A stretch of 62,892 nt of DNA from Sulfuricellaceae bacterium (GTDB lineage: Bacteria; Pseudomonadota; Gammaproteobacteria; Burkholderiales; Sulfuricellaceae), in the NCBI GenBank assembly GCA_030690895.1, contig JAUYFQ010000006.1, positions 1 to 62,892 of the forward strand, written 5' to 3'. Position numbers and translations under genes: made by a program. Below the pieces are notes generated by a model. That model was given only the letters and a program-made list of their open reading frames with translations, was not told the origin of the DNA and did not search any database. This document shows, in pieces, positions 24,663-33,532 of the stretch (positions within the stretch are counted from its first letter, which is position 1; the number at the start of each line of letters is the position of its first letter).

Positions 24663-26159
24663 TCACGGTGAGGCGTTATTGTTCAGGTCTGACAGGATGC
24701 GTGCATCCATCCACGACCCGCCCAGACTGCGATAGAGATCCACTGCTGCTGCCAGCATCGCGCCCTGGGTGGCGACACGATTGAGGTTGGCGCTGAACAG
24801 GGTGCGCTCGGCATCGATGACTTCAAGATAGCTGGTATAGCCATTTTCATAGCGCAAACGCGCCAGTTCGGCGTAGCGTTCCAGCGCGGTGACTTGTCGG
24901 CTCTGTGCTGTGACCTGTTCGCGTAACTTGATGCGGGAAACCAGCGCGTCCTCGACCTCGCGGAAGGCGTTCTGCAAGGTCTTGCGGTACTGCGCTTCGC
25001 TGGCTGCACGGCTTGCCTGGGCGCTATCCACCCCCGCGCCGACGCGCCCGGCGTCAAACAAGGGCTGCGTCAGGCCGGCCGCGCCGCTCCAGACGCGCGA
25101 GTTGCTCAATGCATTCAGGTCGGTGCTGGCATATCCCGCCAGACCGGTCAGGCTGATGCGCGGGAACCAGGCCAGCCTGGCTGCGTCAACCCGCGCATCG
25201 GCGGCAGTCAACTGGGCTTCGGCAGCGCGGATGTCGGGGCGGCGAGCAAGCAGTTGCGAGGGCAAGCCAGCGGGTATGTCGGGGTTTTTCAGGTCATCCA
25301 GCTTGAGGCCTCGCGCAACCGAGCCAGGCACGCGCCCCAGCAAGACCGAAAGCGCCTGTTCAGTCTGCGCGATGAATAGTTCAATCTGTGGCACGGCGGC
25401 AACCGCCTGCTCATACTCGGAGCGAACCTGGGACAACTCGACCTCGGAAATCACGCCGCCATCGAAACGAAGTTGAAAGAGATCCAGGCTTTGTTGGCGC
25501 AACGCCAGCGTGCGTCTGGTAATCAGCAATTGCTCATCCAACTGGCGCAGGGTGAAATAGGAACGCGCCACGCTGGCCGCCAGCGAGAGATAGACGCCGC
25601 GCTGCACCTCGCGTTGCGCGAGCAGGTCGGCGCGGGCAGCGTCGGTGGCGCGCGCCAGTCGTCCCCAAAGGTCGATTTCCCATGAGAGCGCCATGCCCAG
25701 GTTATAGGCGCTGCTGGTTTCCGGCCCGAAAGTCTGACCCTTGCCACGCGCACCCTGGCCGGTGATGCCGATCTGCGGGAAGCGGTCGGCGCTGGTCGCG
25801 GTGACTCGCGCCAGATAATTTTCAACATTGGCGGCGGCAATCCGGATATCCGGATTAGCTTGCAGCGCTTCAGCCATCAACTGGTCGAGCGCCGGGTCGC
25901 CGAAGCTGTTCCAGAAATCCGCTGCCAGAATTTCCTCAGTATTCGTGGAGGCCGGGGTGGTCGGCGCGGTTCTCCAGGTTTCATGCGGCTGTAGCGGTGC
26001 GGGCGTGTGCGAGTTAATGACGGCGCAGCCACCGAGAACAGTGCAGAGAATCAGTCCCAGTGCCGAGTTACCCTCTCTCCTAACTCTCTCCCGGGGGGAG
26101 AGAGGGACGCAGGCTCGCTCTTGTGCCCCTTTGGGTATCGCGAGTTTTATTTTACCCAT
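24663..26159 (-). CDS. RND efflux outer-membrane lipoprotein (NodT/OprM family)
   Basis: 498 residues. The lipobox is LGGC in LILCTVLGGCAVI, followed by two OMF repeats (FGDPALDQLMAEALQANPDI, LARRPDIRAAEAQLTAADAR) and coiled alpha-barrel segments. It forms the outer-membrane duct of the tripartite pump with the two genes upstream, and overlaps the pump gene by 8 bases. The N-terminus is odd: residues about 8-35 (KGAQERACVPLSPRERVRRE) are encoded by the dispersed palindromic repeat at 26070-26146, which extends the signal peptide n-region beyond the normal length. A start closer to the lipoprotein signal was not found. Confidence 0.9.
   Translation of the reverse strand: MGKIKLAIPKGAQERACVPLSPRERVRREGNSALGLILCTVLGGCAVINSHTPAPLQPHETWRTAPTTPASTNTEEILAADFWNSFGDPALDQLMAEALQANPDIRIAAANVENYLARVTATSADRFPQIGITGQGARGKGQTFGPETSSAYNLGMALSWEIDLWGRLARATDAARADLLAQREVQRGVYLSLAASVARSYFTLRQLDEQLLITRRTLALRQQSLDLFQLRFDGGVISEVELSQVRSEYEQAVAAVPQIELFIAQTEQALSVLLGRVPGSVARGLKLDDLKNPDIPAGLPSQLLARRPDIRAAEAQLTAADARVDAARLAWFPRISLTGLAGYASTDLNALSNSRVWSGAAGLTQPLFDAGRVGAGVDSAQASRAASEAQYRKTLQNAFREVEDALVSRIKLREQVTAQSRQVTALERYAELARLRYENGYTSYLEVIDAERTLFSANLNRVATQGAMLAAAVDLYRSLGGSWMDARILSDLNNNASP
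26070..26146. repeat. Dispersed CTCTCCC/GGGAGAG palindromic repeat inside the OMF gene start
   Basis: ctctctcctaactctctccc and ggggggagagagggacgcag, then gctcgctcttgtgccccttt and atcgcgagtttt. Same family and orientation as 15752-15810, with about 18 extra bases between gctcgct and cgcgag. It codes in frame for the N-terminal extension of the outer-membrane lipoprotein. Confidence 0.75.
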
Positions 26160-29100
26160 GCTGGTCAGCCTTCTTTTTACCTCGCAGACGTTCCGCCAGC
26201 GACTCGATCAGGACGAAGAACAGTGGCACGAAGAACAGCGCCAGCGTGGTCGCGCCTATCATGCCGCCGATCAGTCCGGTGCCGATGGAGTGGCGTGAGT
26301 TGGCGCCCGCGCCGGTGGCGATGGCCAGCGGAATGGCGCCGGCGATGAAGGCCAGCGAGGTCATCACGATGGGGCGCAGGCGCAAGCGCGCCGCTTCGAC
26401 TGCCGACTCGACGATGCCCATTCCCTCCTGCCGTTTCATCACGGCGAATTCGACGATCAGGATGGCATTCTTGGCGGCCAGGCCGACCAGGGTAACCAAG
26501 CCGACCTGGAAGTAGATGTCGTTTTCCAGTCCGCGCAGAAAAATTGCCAGCAATGCCCCGAAAATGCCAAATGGCACGGCAGTCACGACCGACAAGGGCA
26601 ATCCCCAGGACTCGTACTGCGCGGCGAGAATCAGAAAGACCATCACGATGCCGAAAGCAAACACGATGGTAGTGGTGCCGCCTGCCTGTTTCTCTTCCAG
26701 CGACAGCCCGGCCCAGGCAAAGGAAAACCCTTCCGGCAGCGTCTCGCTGGCGACTTCCTCCATGGCTGCGATGGCCTGGCCGGAACTGTAGCCGGGCGCG
26801 GCGTTGCCGGTCAGCTTGGCGGCGGAAAATCCATTGAAGCGGCTGATCAACTCGGCGCCGGTGGCGAATTGCGTGGTGGTGACGGCGGACAGCGGCAGCA
26901 TCTTGCCGTCGCGCTGGCGCACATAGATGTTTTGCAGGTCTTCCGGCGATTTTCGGTACTGCGGCTCAGCTTGCAGAATGACCTGGAAGACCCGCGAATA
27001 GGCGTTGTACTGGCTGACATACAGCGAGCCGAAGAGTGTTTGCATGGCTGCGTACACGTCCTGCACCGGCACGCCCAGCGTCTCGGCGCGGCTGCGGTCG
27101 ACGTCGACCTTCAACTGGCGCGAGGAGGCGTTGATCATGGTGGTCATGTCGGCTAGTTCCGGGCGTTTTTTGGCGGCGACGACGGTGGCTTTTGCTATCC
27201 GATCCACTTCGGCATAGTCCGCTCCGCCCTTGCTCTGAATCCAGAATTCGAAGCCGCCCGCGCTGCCCAGGCCGGGGATCGAGGGCGGCATCAGCGGGAC
27301 GACCACGCCATCCTGAATGCTCGCGCTGGCGCGGCGCACTTCGGCCACTGCCGCGCCCGATGAAGCGGCCGCCTCCCCGCCGCGTTCCGCGAACGGCTTC
27401 ATGGCCGTGAAGATCGTTCCCGCGCTGGCCTTGATCTGCCCGTCGAGCAGGCTGTAGCCCGGAATGGACGTGACGACCGCAACCGAGTCCAGCGATCTGA
27501 AAATAGCGGCGACTTCCTGCGTGGTTTTCTGGCTGCGATCCAGGCTGGCCGCATCGGGCAGGATGGTGGCTGCCAGCACATAGCCTTGATCCTCCTGTGG
27601 CACGAAACTGCCGGGAATGTGGCTGAACAAAGCAAAAATCGCCGCCACCATCACCCCGAAGAGCGTCAAAGCCACAAACGAGCGCTTGATGGTCAGTTGC
27701 ACGCCAGCGGCGTAACTGGCGGTCAGGCTCTCGAACATCGCGTTGAACCAGCGGAAGAAACGGTTCGGCTGGCCGTGGCCGGGTTTGAGCATGATGGCGG
27801 CGAGCGCGGGGGTGAGGGTGAGCGCGACAAAACCGGAAATCGCCACCGAAATCACGATGGTGATGGCGAACTGTTTGTACAGCAGTCCGGTGGTGCCGCT
27901 GATGAAGGCCACCGGGATGAAAACGGCAGACAGCACCAGCACGATGGCGATGACCGGCCCGGTGACTTCGTCCATGGCCTTGAAAGCCGCATCGCGCGGC
28001 GAGAGATTGAATTCGGACATGTTGCGCTCGACGTTTTCGATCACCACGATGGCGTCATCCACCACGATGCCGATGGCCAGCACCAGGCCGAACAGCGTCA
28101 GCATGTTGATGGAAAAGCCGAGCAGAGTCATGCCGATGAAGGTGCCGACCAGCGACACCACGACCGCAATCGTCGGGATGACCGTGGCGCGGAAATTCTG
28201 CAAGAACAGATACACCACCAGGATCACCAGCACCACTGCCTCGAACAGGGTGTGCACCACCTCGTTGATCGAGTCCTGCACGAAGGTGGTGGTGTCGAGC
28301 GAGACCATGTAGTCCAGACCTTCCGGGAAGCTTTTCTTCATTTCGGCCAGCGTCTTGCGCACATCGGCGGCGACCTGCAAGGCGTTGGAACCGGCCTGCT
28401 GGTAAACGGAGATGATGGTGGCCGGTTTGCCGTTCATGGTGGCGCGCACCAGATAGTCTTTCTGCCCCACTTCGGCGTGCCCTACATCCTTCAGGCGCAC
28501 GACAGCCACGCCCTTTGCATCGGCGCGCAGGATGATGTTGTCGAACTGTTCGGGTTCGGCGAAGCGCCCGCTGGCCACCACCGGGAAAGTCAGCTCGACC
28601 GGCTCGCTGGTCGGCGAAGAGCCGATGCGGCCGATCCCGAACTGCTGGTTCTGCGCGGCGACCGCGCGCTGCACATCGGTCGGCGTAATGCCCAGCGCAG
28701 CCATGCGGTCGGGTTTGAGCCACACCCGCATCGCCAGGTCAGGCGAACCCATGATCGCGGCCTGGTTCGCGCCCGGCACACGCTTGAGCGCGTCAAGCAG
28801 GTACACATTGGCGTAATTGGCGATGTACTTGTCGTCGAAACGCTCGTCCGGCGAATAGATGCCGATCTGCATCAGGAAGCTGTTGGAGCGTTTGGCGACG
28901 TTGACCCCCGCCTTCTGCACAATGTCCGGCAACTGCGTCATGGCCAGGCTGATGCGGTTCTGCACCTGCACCTGAGCGATGTCCGGATCGGTGCCGACAT
29001 TGAAAAACACCGTCAGCGAGTACAGGCCGGAGGCCGAACTGGTCGACTGCATGTACATCATGTTGTCAACGCCGTTGATCTGCGCCTCAAGCGGCGCGGC

Positions 29101-29286
29101 GACGGCATCCTCGATGGTCTTGGCGTCCGCGCCGGGGTAGGCGGTCGAAATGGTGACTTGAACCGGGGCGATGTCGGGATACTGCGCGACAGGCAGCGAA
29201 AACATCGCCGCCAGCCCGGCAATGGTCAGAATGATGGACAGAACCGAAGCAAGAACCGGTCGCCGGATGCAAAGGTGAGAAATCAT
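26152..29286 (-). CDS. RND multidrug efflux permease, HAE1 family (AcrB/MexB type)
   Basis: 1044 residues, full length for the family. Starts MISHLCIRRPVLASVLSIIL; the porter region carries QYPDIAPVQVTISTAYPGAD. TM4 has GLVLAIGIVVDDAIVVIENV with the Asp pair of the proton relay, and the C-terminal half has GLAAKNAILIVEFA. Periplasmic docking loops are present. It exports hydrophobic or amphiphilic compounds with proton influx. The operon order adaptor - permease - outer-membrane protein overlaps at each junction (ATGA with the adaptor). Confidence 0.95.
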   Translation of the reverse strand: MISHLCIRRPVLASVLSIILTIAGLAAMFSLPVAQYPDIAPVQVTISTAYPGADAKTIEDAVAAPLEAQINGVDNMMYMQSTSSASGLYSLTVFFNVGTDPDIAQVQVQNRISLAMTQLPDIVQKAGVNVAKRSNSFLMQIGIYSPDERFDDKYIANYANVYLLDALKRVPGANQAAIMGSPDLAMRVWLKPDRMAALGITPTDVQRAVAAQNQQFGIGRIGSSPTSEPVELTFPVVASGRFAEPEQFDNIILRADAKGVAVVRLKDVGHAEVGQKDYLVRATMNGKPATIISVYQQAGSNALQVAADVRKTLAEMKKSFPEGLDYMVSLDTTTFVQDSINEVVHTLFEAVVLVILVVYLFLQNFRATVIPTIAVVVSLVGTFIGMTLLGFSINMLTLFGLVLAIGIVVDDAIVVIENVERNMSEFNLSPRDAAFKAMDEVTGPVIAIVLVLSAVFIPVAFISGTTGLLYKQFAITIVISVAISGFVALTLTPALAAIMLKPGHGQPNRFFRWFNAMFESLTASYAAGVQLTIKRSFVALTLFGVMVAAIFALFSHIPGSFVPQEDQGYVLAATILPDAASLDRSQKTTQEVAAIFRSLDSVAVVTSIPGYSLLDGQIKASAGTIFTAMKPFAERGGEAAASSGAAVAEVRRASASIQDGVVVPLMPPSIPGLGSAGGFEFWIQSKGGADYAEVDRIAKATVVAAKKRPELADMTTMINASSRQLKVDVDRSRAETLGVPVQDVYAAMQTLFGSLYVSQYNAYSRVFQVILQAEPQYRKSPEDLQNIYVRQRDGKMLPLSAVTTTQFATGAELISRFNGFSAAKLTGNAAPGYSSGQAIAAMEEVASETLPEGFSFAWAGLSLEEKQAGGTTTIVFAFGIVMVFLILAAQYESWGLPLSVVTAVPFGIFGALLAIFLRGLENDIYFQVGLVTLVGLAAKNAILIVEFAVMKRQEGMGIVESAVEAARLRLRPIVMTSLAFIAGAIPLAIATGAGANSRHSIGTGLIGGMIGATTLALFFVPLFFVLIESLAERLRGKKKADQHG

Positions 29287-30533
29287 GGCAGAACCTTATT
29301 AGCCCCTCCCCCTTTATGCCCTTCAGGGTACTCGCGGGGGAGGGGTTGGGGAGAGGGGGTGGAAGGCGGAGAGGGGGCTGGTTGCGAGGACACTGCATCA
29401 TCAGAAGCCGCCACCCGATGCGCCTCCAGCGTTTTAACCACCTTCACCGGCATATCCGGGCGCAGCTTCATGCCGCCATCGACCACCAGATTTTCGCCCG
29501 CCTTGAGCCCTTGCTCGATCAACCAGTACTCGCCCTGCATCGAAGCCAGCGCCAGTGGCCGAACCTGCGCTTTGCCTGCCGCATCCACGACAAAAGCCAG
29601 GTTGCCCTGCGCGGTTTGCATCACCGCCCGTTGTGGCACCAAAATGCCATCGGGGCGCACCGTGCCGTGCAAACGCACGCGCACAAACTGGCCGGGGCGT
29701 AGCGAGCCTTTTGCATTAGGCAGTTCGGCACGCACCAGAAAAGTGCCGGTTTCCTGGCTGAACGAGGCATCAGTAAAGGTCAGACGGCCGGTTTCCTCGA
29801 AACGCGAACCATCGGCCAGCACGATTTCCACGCCATAATCCCGGTTTTTCGGGGCGCGATAGCGGCCTTTTTCGATGGCATCGCGAAACTGGAGCGCCTG
29901 GTTTTCAGAAATGCTGAAATTGACCCGCATCGGCGAGAGCGCCGCCACATAAGTCAGCAGGCTGTTTTGCGGGTCGAGATAAGTTCCTTCCGCGACCTTG
30001 GAAAAACTGGCCAGTCCGCCAACCGGCGACAAAATGGTGGTATAGGAGAGATCCAGTTCCGCGCGGATCACGCTGGCGCGGGCAGCCTCGACGCCAGCGG
30101 CGGCGGCTTGGCGCGATCCGATGGCATCGTCGCGGTCTTTCAGGCTGACGGCGTTCTTCTCGGCCAGCGGTTCGATACGCTTGAGGTTGGCCTCGGCGGT
30201 GGTCAGTCGCGCCTGTTCCTGCGAAAGTTGTGCCTGGGCGACTTTAAGTTGTGCTTCAAAAGGTTTGCGGTCGAGCTGGAAAAGCGCTTGCCCGACCTTG
30301 ATCATGCTGCCTTCACGGTACAAACGCTGCTCAAGGAAGCCGTTCACCCGCGCCCGAATTTCGACTTGACGCGAGCTTTCCGTCTGGCCGACGAATTCCG
30401 GCGTGATCGGTACGTCCTGCGCCACCACCGCTTGTATGCTCACCTCGGGCAAGGCGCTGGGTGGCGGCGCGTCCTGGCGGTCGCAGGCAGTTAATAGCAA
30501 GGAGGCAAGCAGCAGGGCGGGGACAGTCTTCAT
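29283..30533 (-). CDS. RND efflux periplasmic adaptor lipoprotein (AcrA/MexA type)
   Basis: 416 residues from the ATG at 30533. Signal peptide with lipobox LTAC (LLLASLLLTACDRQ), barrel-sandwich half-motifs (RVNGFLEQRLYREGSMIKVG), helical hairpin (QAQLSQEQARLTTAEANLKR), beta-barrel and membrane-proximal domains. It links the inner-membrane pump to the outer-membrane lipoprotein. The C-terminal 25-30 residues (PSTPSPQPLPREYPEGHKGG and on) are Pro/Gly-rich and encoded by a copy of the dispersed palindromic repeat rather than by family sequence. A longer start (30626) is possible but has no ribosome-binding site. Confidence 0.92.
   Translation of the reverse strand: MKTVPALLLASLLLTACDRQDAPPPSALPEVSIQAVVAQDVPITPEFVGQTESSRQVEIRARVNGFLEQRLYREGSMIKVGQALFQLDRKPFEAQLKVAQAQLSQEQARLTTAEANLKRIEPLAEKNAVSLKDRDDAIGSRQAAAAGVEAARASVIRAELDLSYTTILSPVGGLASFSKVAEGTYLDPQNSLLTYVAALSPMRVNFSISENQALQFRDAIEKGRYRAPKNRDYGVEIVLADGSRFEETGRLTFTDASFSQETGTFLVRAELPNAKGSLRPGQFVRVRLHGTVRPDGILVPQRAVMQTAQGNLAFVVDAAGKAQVRPLALASMQGEYWLIEQGLKAGENLVVDGGMKLRPDMPVKVVKTLEAHRVAASDDAVSSQPAPSPPSTPSPQPLPREYPEGHKGGGANKVLP
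29298..29360. repeat. Dispersed palindromic repeat forming the adaptor C-terminus
   Basis: ttagcccctccccctttatg and cccttcagggtactcgcggg, then ggaggggttggggagagggg. It is a diverged member of the same family, with the hairpins cccttcaggg and cccctcccc/ggggaggggt. Confidence 0.6.
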
Positions 30534-30669
30534 TACCGTGAATCCAGTTTGATTGTAACCAAAGGCCATCATAATACGGGCTTGTTTCATTTTGATAAAT
30601 TTGATTTGATGCGCCGGGCGTAACACGTTATCGTCTAAAGGCTTTTTTCAATTCCACAAGGAGAAATAC

Positions 30670-31275
30670 ATGAAAGTTCAAAACGCATTGATCATTGCTT
30701 TAATCGCTTCCCTGCCATCCGTAGCCATGGCGGCGACACCCCCGAACGATGCTGGCGCTATCGTGGCGACCGCGCCAGGAAAAGCATTGGGTGCGTCGTT
30801 CATGGATATGTACGCCACTGTCGAAGCCGTCAACAAGGCGACGCGCGAAGTGACCCTGAAGGGTGAAAAAGGAAAGCTGACGACCATCGTCGCTGGTGAA
30901 GAAGTCAAAAATTTCGATCAGATCAAGGTCGGCGATACTGTCGTTATCAAATATCGCGCCGCGCTGGTGCTGGAGCTGAAAAAAGGCAACAAGCATCTGG
31001 TCAGCCGTGAGGAAAAAGAAGTGGCAACGCGCGCCAATCCGGGTGAAAAACCAAGCGGAACCGTCGTGCAGGAAACCAAGGTCATGGCAGACGTGATGAA
31101 AGTGGACAAGAAAAACCAGATGGTCACCTTGCGTGGCCCGAACCGCACCGTCGAGTTACACATAGAAGATGCCAAACAATTGAAAAACATCAAGAAGGGC
31201 GATCAGGTTGAAGCTACATTCACCGAAGCCCTGGCAATTTCTGTGCAGCCTGCTACAGCGATGCCAATCAAGTAA
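30670..31275 (+). CDS. Exported protein with two tandem domain repeats, unknown function
   Basis: 201 residues, signal peptide MKVQNALIIALIASLPSVAM with cleavage after AMA. The mature protein contains two similar units of about 55 residues: one at about 47-100 (ATVEAVNKATREVTLKGEKG ... VGDTVVIKYRAAL) and one at about 140-192 (ADVMKVDKKNQMVTLRGPNR ... KGDQVEATFTEAL), each ending in a predicted small beta-barrel (V-x-K/D-GD-V-V pattern), which suggests OB- or SH3-like folds from a duplication. No family I can name with certainty. It stands alone, divergent from the RND operon; AAGGAGAAATAC precedes the ATG. Confidence 0.75.
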   Translation: MKVQNALIIALIASLPSVAMAATPPNDAGAIVATAPGKALGASFMDMYATVEAVNKATREVTLKGEKGKLTTIVAGEEVKNFDQIKVGDTVVIKYRAALVLELKKGNKHLVSREEKEVATRANPGEKPSGTVVQETKVMADVMKVDKKNQMVTLRGPNRTVELHIEDAKQLKNIKKGDQVEATFTEALAISVQPATAMPIK

Positions 31276-31287
31276 AAGCGTCGCCGC

Positions 31288-31327
31288 GCTCACCCTTCGG
31301 GCGTATCCGCTGCCCGAAGTGGTGAGC
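31288..31327. terminator. Hairpin between convergent genes
   Basis: GCTCACCCTTCGGGC and GCCCGAAGTGGTGAGC form an imperfect 15-bp stem with a 9-base loop, between the convergent genes at 30670-31275 and 31342-31800. A CTTTCT tract follows on the plus strand. Confidence 0.6.
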
Positions 31328-31341
31328 CTTTCTCCGTTCCA

Positions 31342-31800
31342 TTACCGGAACAGCTCCACTTTCCCTTCCTTTACCTTGACGCGGTCTCCCTTGCGGATGT
31401 CCGGCTTTTCCTGTTGCTCAAAAACTGCATAAGTGCCGTTGTCATGGCGAACGGTAATCAGATAGGCCGCTGACGAGGAGGGCGCCATCTGTTGACGGGC
31501 TTCCTTGGCGTTTCTTCCGACCAGCGGAACCGTGCCCACATTGTTTCCCGGGCCATCGCTCATGTAGGCAGGCGCCAGGTCGTCATTGGCGTCGCTTGTT
31601 GGGTCAGCCGTCTCTTTGCCGGTTCGGACGGAAGTGACCACGCCGCACTGCGTGCAGGTACTACCGGCGGGTTCCGACACCATCTGACGTAGTTCTGTCG
31701 AGTTTTTAGGGAGAATCAGGGGCGTTTCGGCGGCGGCTGGCAACGCGATTGAGCAGCCAATGGCGATCGCGACAGTAAATTTGGGAAACATTGCAGACAT
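31342..31800 (-). CDS. Exported protein with CxxC and a C-terminal SH3-like region
   Basis: 152 residues with a signal peptide (MFPKFTVAIAIGCSIALPAA). The mature part contains CTQCGVVTSVRTGK and, near the end, AYLITVRHDNGTYAVFEQQE followed by GDRVKVKEGKVELF, which is the pattern of small outer-membrane or periplasmic SlyB-like beta-barrel domains. The CxxC could bind metal or haem-free redox partners, but the CxxCH haem motif is absent. Function unknown; single gene, convergent with the preceding one. Confidence 0.7.
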   Translation of the reverse strand: MSAMFPKFTVAIAIGCSIALPAAAETPLILPKNSTELRQMVSEPAGSTCTQCGVVTSVRTGKETADPTSDANDDLAPAYMSDGPGNNVGTVPLVGRNAKEARQQMAPSSSAAYLITVRHDNGTYAVFEQQEKPDIRKGDRVKVKEGKVELFR

Positions 31801-31897
31801 GGTTTGGCCTTTTTTAGTCGAGTCAGAATTGTACTGTTTTTGCTTTGGGTCGGGTAAAGTGTGCCGTTAAGCGTGTACACAAAATAAGCAAACAAAA

Positions 31898-33532
31898 ATG
31901 GAAGGAAGGACTATTTTGAAACGGAACTTTGCCGCAGATGTGTTACCAGGGCTCACGACAGCGGCTGTTGTCGTGCCGAAAGCGCTTGCCTACGCGACCA
32001 TCGCGCAGTTGCCGGTACAGGCCGGCCTGTTTGCGGCTCTGGTGCCGATGGCGATATATGCCGTTCTGGGCAGCTCGCGTTTGCTGAGTGTCAGCACTAC
32101 CACGCCGATCGCGATTTTGTGCGCAACGGCAATTGGCGAGGCGTTGCGCGCCAATCCGGGGCTGGACCCGCTCACCGCAGCAGCGACGCTTTCCATTCTG
32201 GTCGGCTTGATGCTGATCGCCGCGCGCGTCCTGCGCCTCGGGTTTGTGGCCAATTTCATTTCGGAGCCCGTGCTGACGGGATTCAAGGCCGGGGTGGGTT
32301 TTGTGATTGTTGTGGATCAGTTGCCCAAGCTCCTCGGCATTCATATTCATAAGGACGGGTTCTTTCGCGACGCGTTCGAGATTGTGGCGAAACTCTCGGA
32401 GATTTCCTGGCCCACGCTTGCTGTTGCCCTAGGCACGCTGGCCGTCATCTTGTTCGCCAAGCGTTTTTTGCCGAAATCCCCTGCGCCGCTGCTTGCGGTG
32501 GCCGTGGGTATTGCCGCCTCGGCAGTTCTGGGGCTGGAGGCGGTCGGCGTGAGCGTGGTGGGGACGATCCATGGCGGTTTCCCTGTCATTCAGCTCCCGC
32601 AGCCATCTCTTTTCGAGGCGATGTGGCCAGCCGCCGCTGGCATTGCCCTGATTTCCTTTACCGAATCGATCGCGGCAGCGCGCGCTTTCGTGCGGCCAAA
32701 CGATCCGCCTCTGGATGCGAACCGCGAACTTCTGGCGCTGGGTGCGGCGAATGCGGCTGGGGCGTTCATCGGCGCCATGCCTGCTGGCGGGGGCACTTCC
32801 CAAACGGCGGTCAATCGCAATGCCGGGGCGCAAACGCAGGCCTCCTCACTGGTGGTCGCTGCGGCCGCCTTTGCCACGCTACTCTTTCTGGCGCCGGTCA
32901 TCGAGTTGATGCCCCATGCCACGCTGGCGGCGGTCGTCATCGCCTATTCGATCGGTCTCATCAGCCTGGAGGAATTGGCGGCCATCCGTCGTGTCCGCAC
33001 GATGGAGTTTCGCTGGGCCTTGTTTGCCTGCCTCGGGGTCATGATGCTGGGGACGCTCAAGGGCATCATGGTCGCCATCGTGATTTCGTTGATCGGCCTG
33101 ATGCACCTTGCGAATAACCCTCGGGTGGATGAAATTGGACGCAAACCAGGCTCTAATGTTTTTCGACCGCGTTCACCGGAGCATCCGGAAGATGAATCCA
33201 TCCCCGGCCTGCTGATCGCTCGCCCCGAGGGCCGTATCTATTTCGGCAACGCCGAAAACATGGGCCACAAGCTGGCCGCCCTGGTGAAAAAAACTTCGCC
33301 GCGCGTGATTCTGCTGGACTGTTCGGCGATACCTGGCTTCGAGTACACCTCGCTCAAGATGCTGGTCGAGGCAGAGGAAAAATTGCGTGCGGGTGGCGTG
33401 GCGCTTTGGCTGGCAGCCCTGAATCCCGAAGCGCTGGATCTCGTGCAGCGCACGCCGCTGGTAGAACGACTGGGGCGAGAACGGATGTTCCACACGGTGG
33501 AGCAGGCGGTCGCCGCTTACGAGTCAAGATGA
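31898..33532 (+). CDS. SulP-family anion permease with STAS domain
   Basis: 544 residues: ten to twelve membrane segments beginning ADVLPGLTTAAVVVPKALAY (the SulP signature), with the conserved GAMPAGGGTSQTAVNRNAGA, then a cytoplasmic STAS domain (about 430-540: GRIYFGNAENMGHKL, VILLDCSAIPGFEYTSLKML). SulP proteins carry sulfate, bicarbonate or other anions. Its stop codon overlaps the start of the potassium-channel gene (ATGA), so the two are translationally coupled. A TTG at 31916, preceded by AAGGA, is an alternative start that would make the protein MKRNFAADV. Confidence 0.9.
   Translation: MEGRTILKRNFAADVLPGLTTAAVVVPKALAYATIAQLPVQAGLFAALVPMAIYAVLGSSRLLSVSTTTPIAILCATAIGEALRANPGLDPLTAAATLSILVGLMLIAARVLRLGFVANFISEPVLTGFKAGVGFVIVVDQLPKLLGIHIHKDGFFRDAFEIVAKLSEISWPTLAVALGTLAVILFAKRFLPKSPAPLLAVAVGIAASAVLGLEAVGVSVVGTIHGGFPVIQLPQPSLFEAMWPAAAGIALISFTESIAAARAFVRPNDPPLDANRELLALGAANAAGAFIGAMPAGGGTSQTAVNRNAGAQTQASSLVVAAAAFATLLFLAPVIELMPHATLAAVVIAYSIGLISLEELAAIRRVRTMEFRWALFACLGVMMLGTLKGIMVAIVISLIGLMHLANNPRVDEIGRKPGSNVFRPRSPEHPEDESIPGLLIARPEGRIYFGNAENMGHKLAALVKKTSPRVILLDCSAIPGFEYTSLKMLVEAEEKLRAGGVALWLAALNPEALDLVQRTPLVERLGRERMFHTVEQAVAAYESR

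Noticed and set aside
27586..29838. Long plus-strand open frame (750 codons) opposite the RND pump and adaptor genes
   Set aside because: It is antisense to two clear family members, is rich in His/Gln/Arg/Asp as expected from reverse-complement codons of a GC-rich gene, and has no motif.
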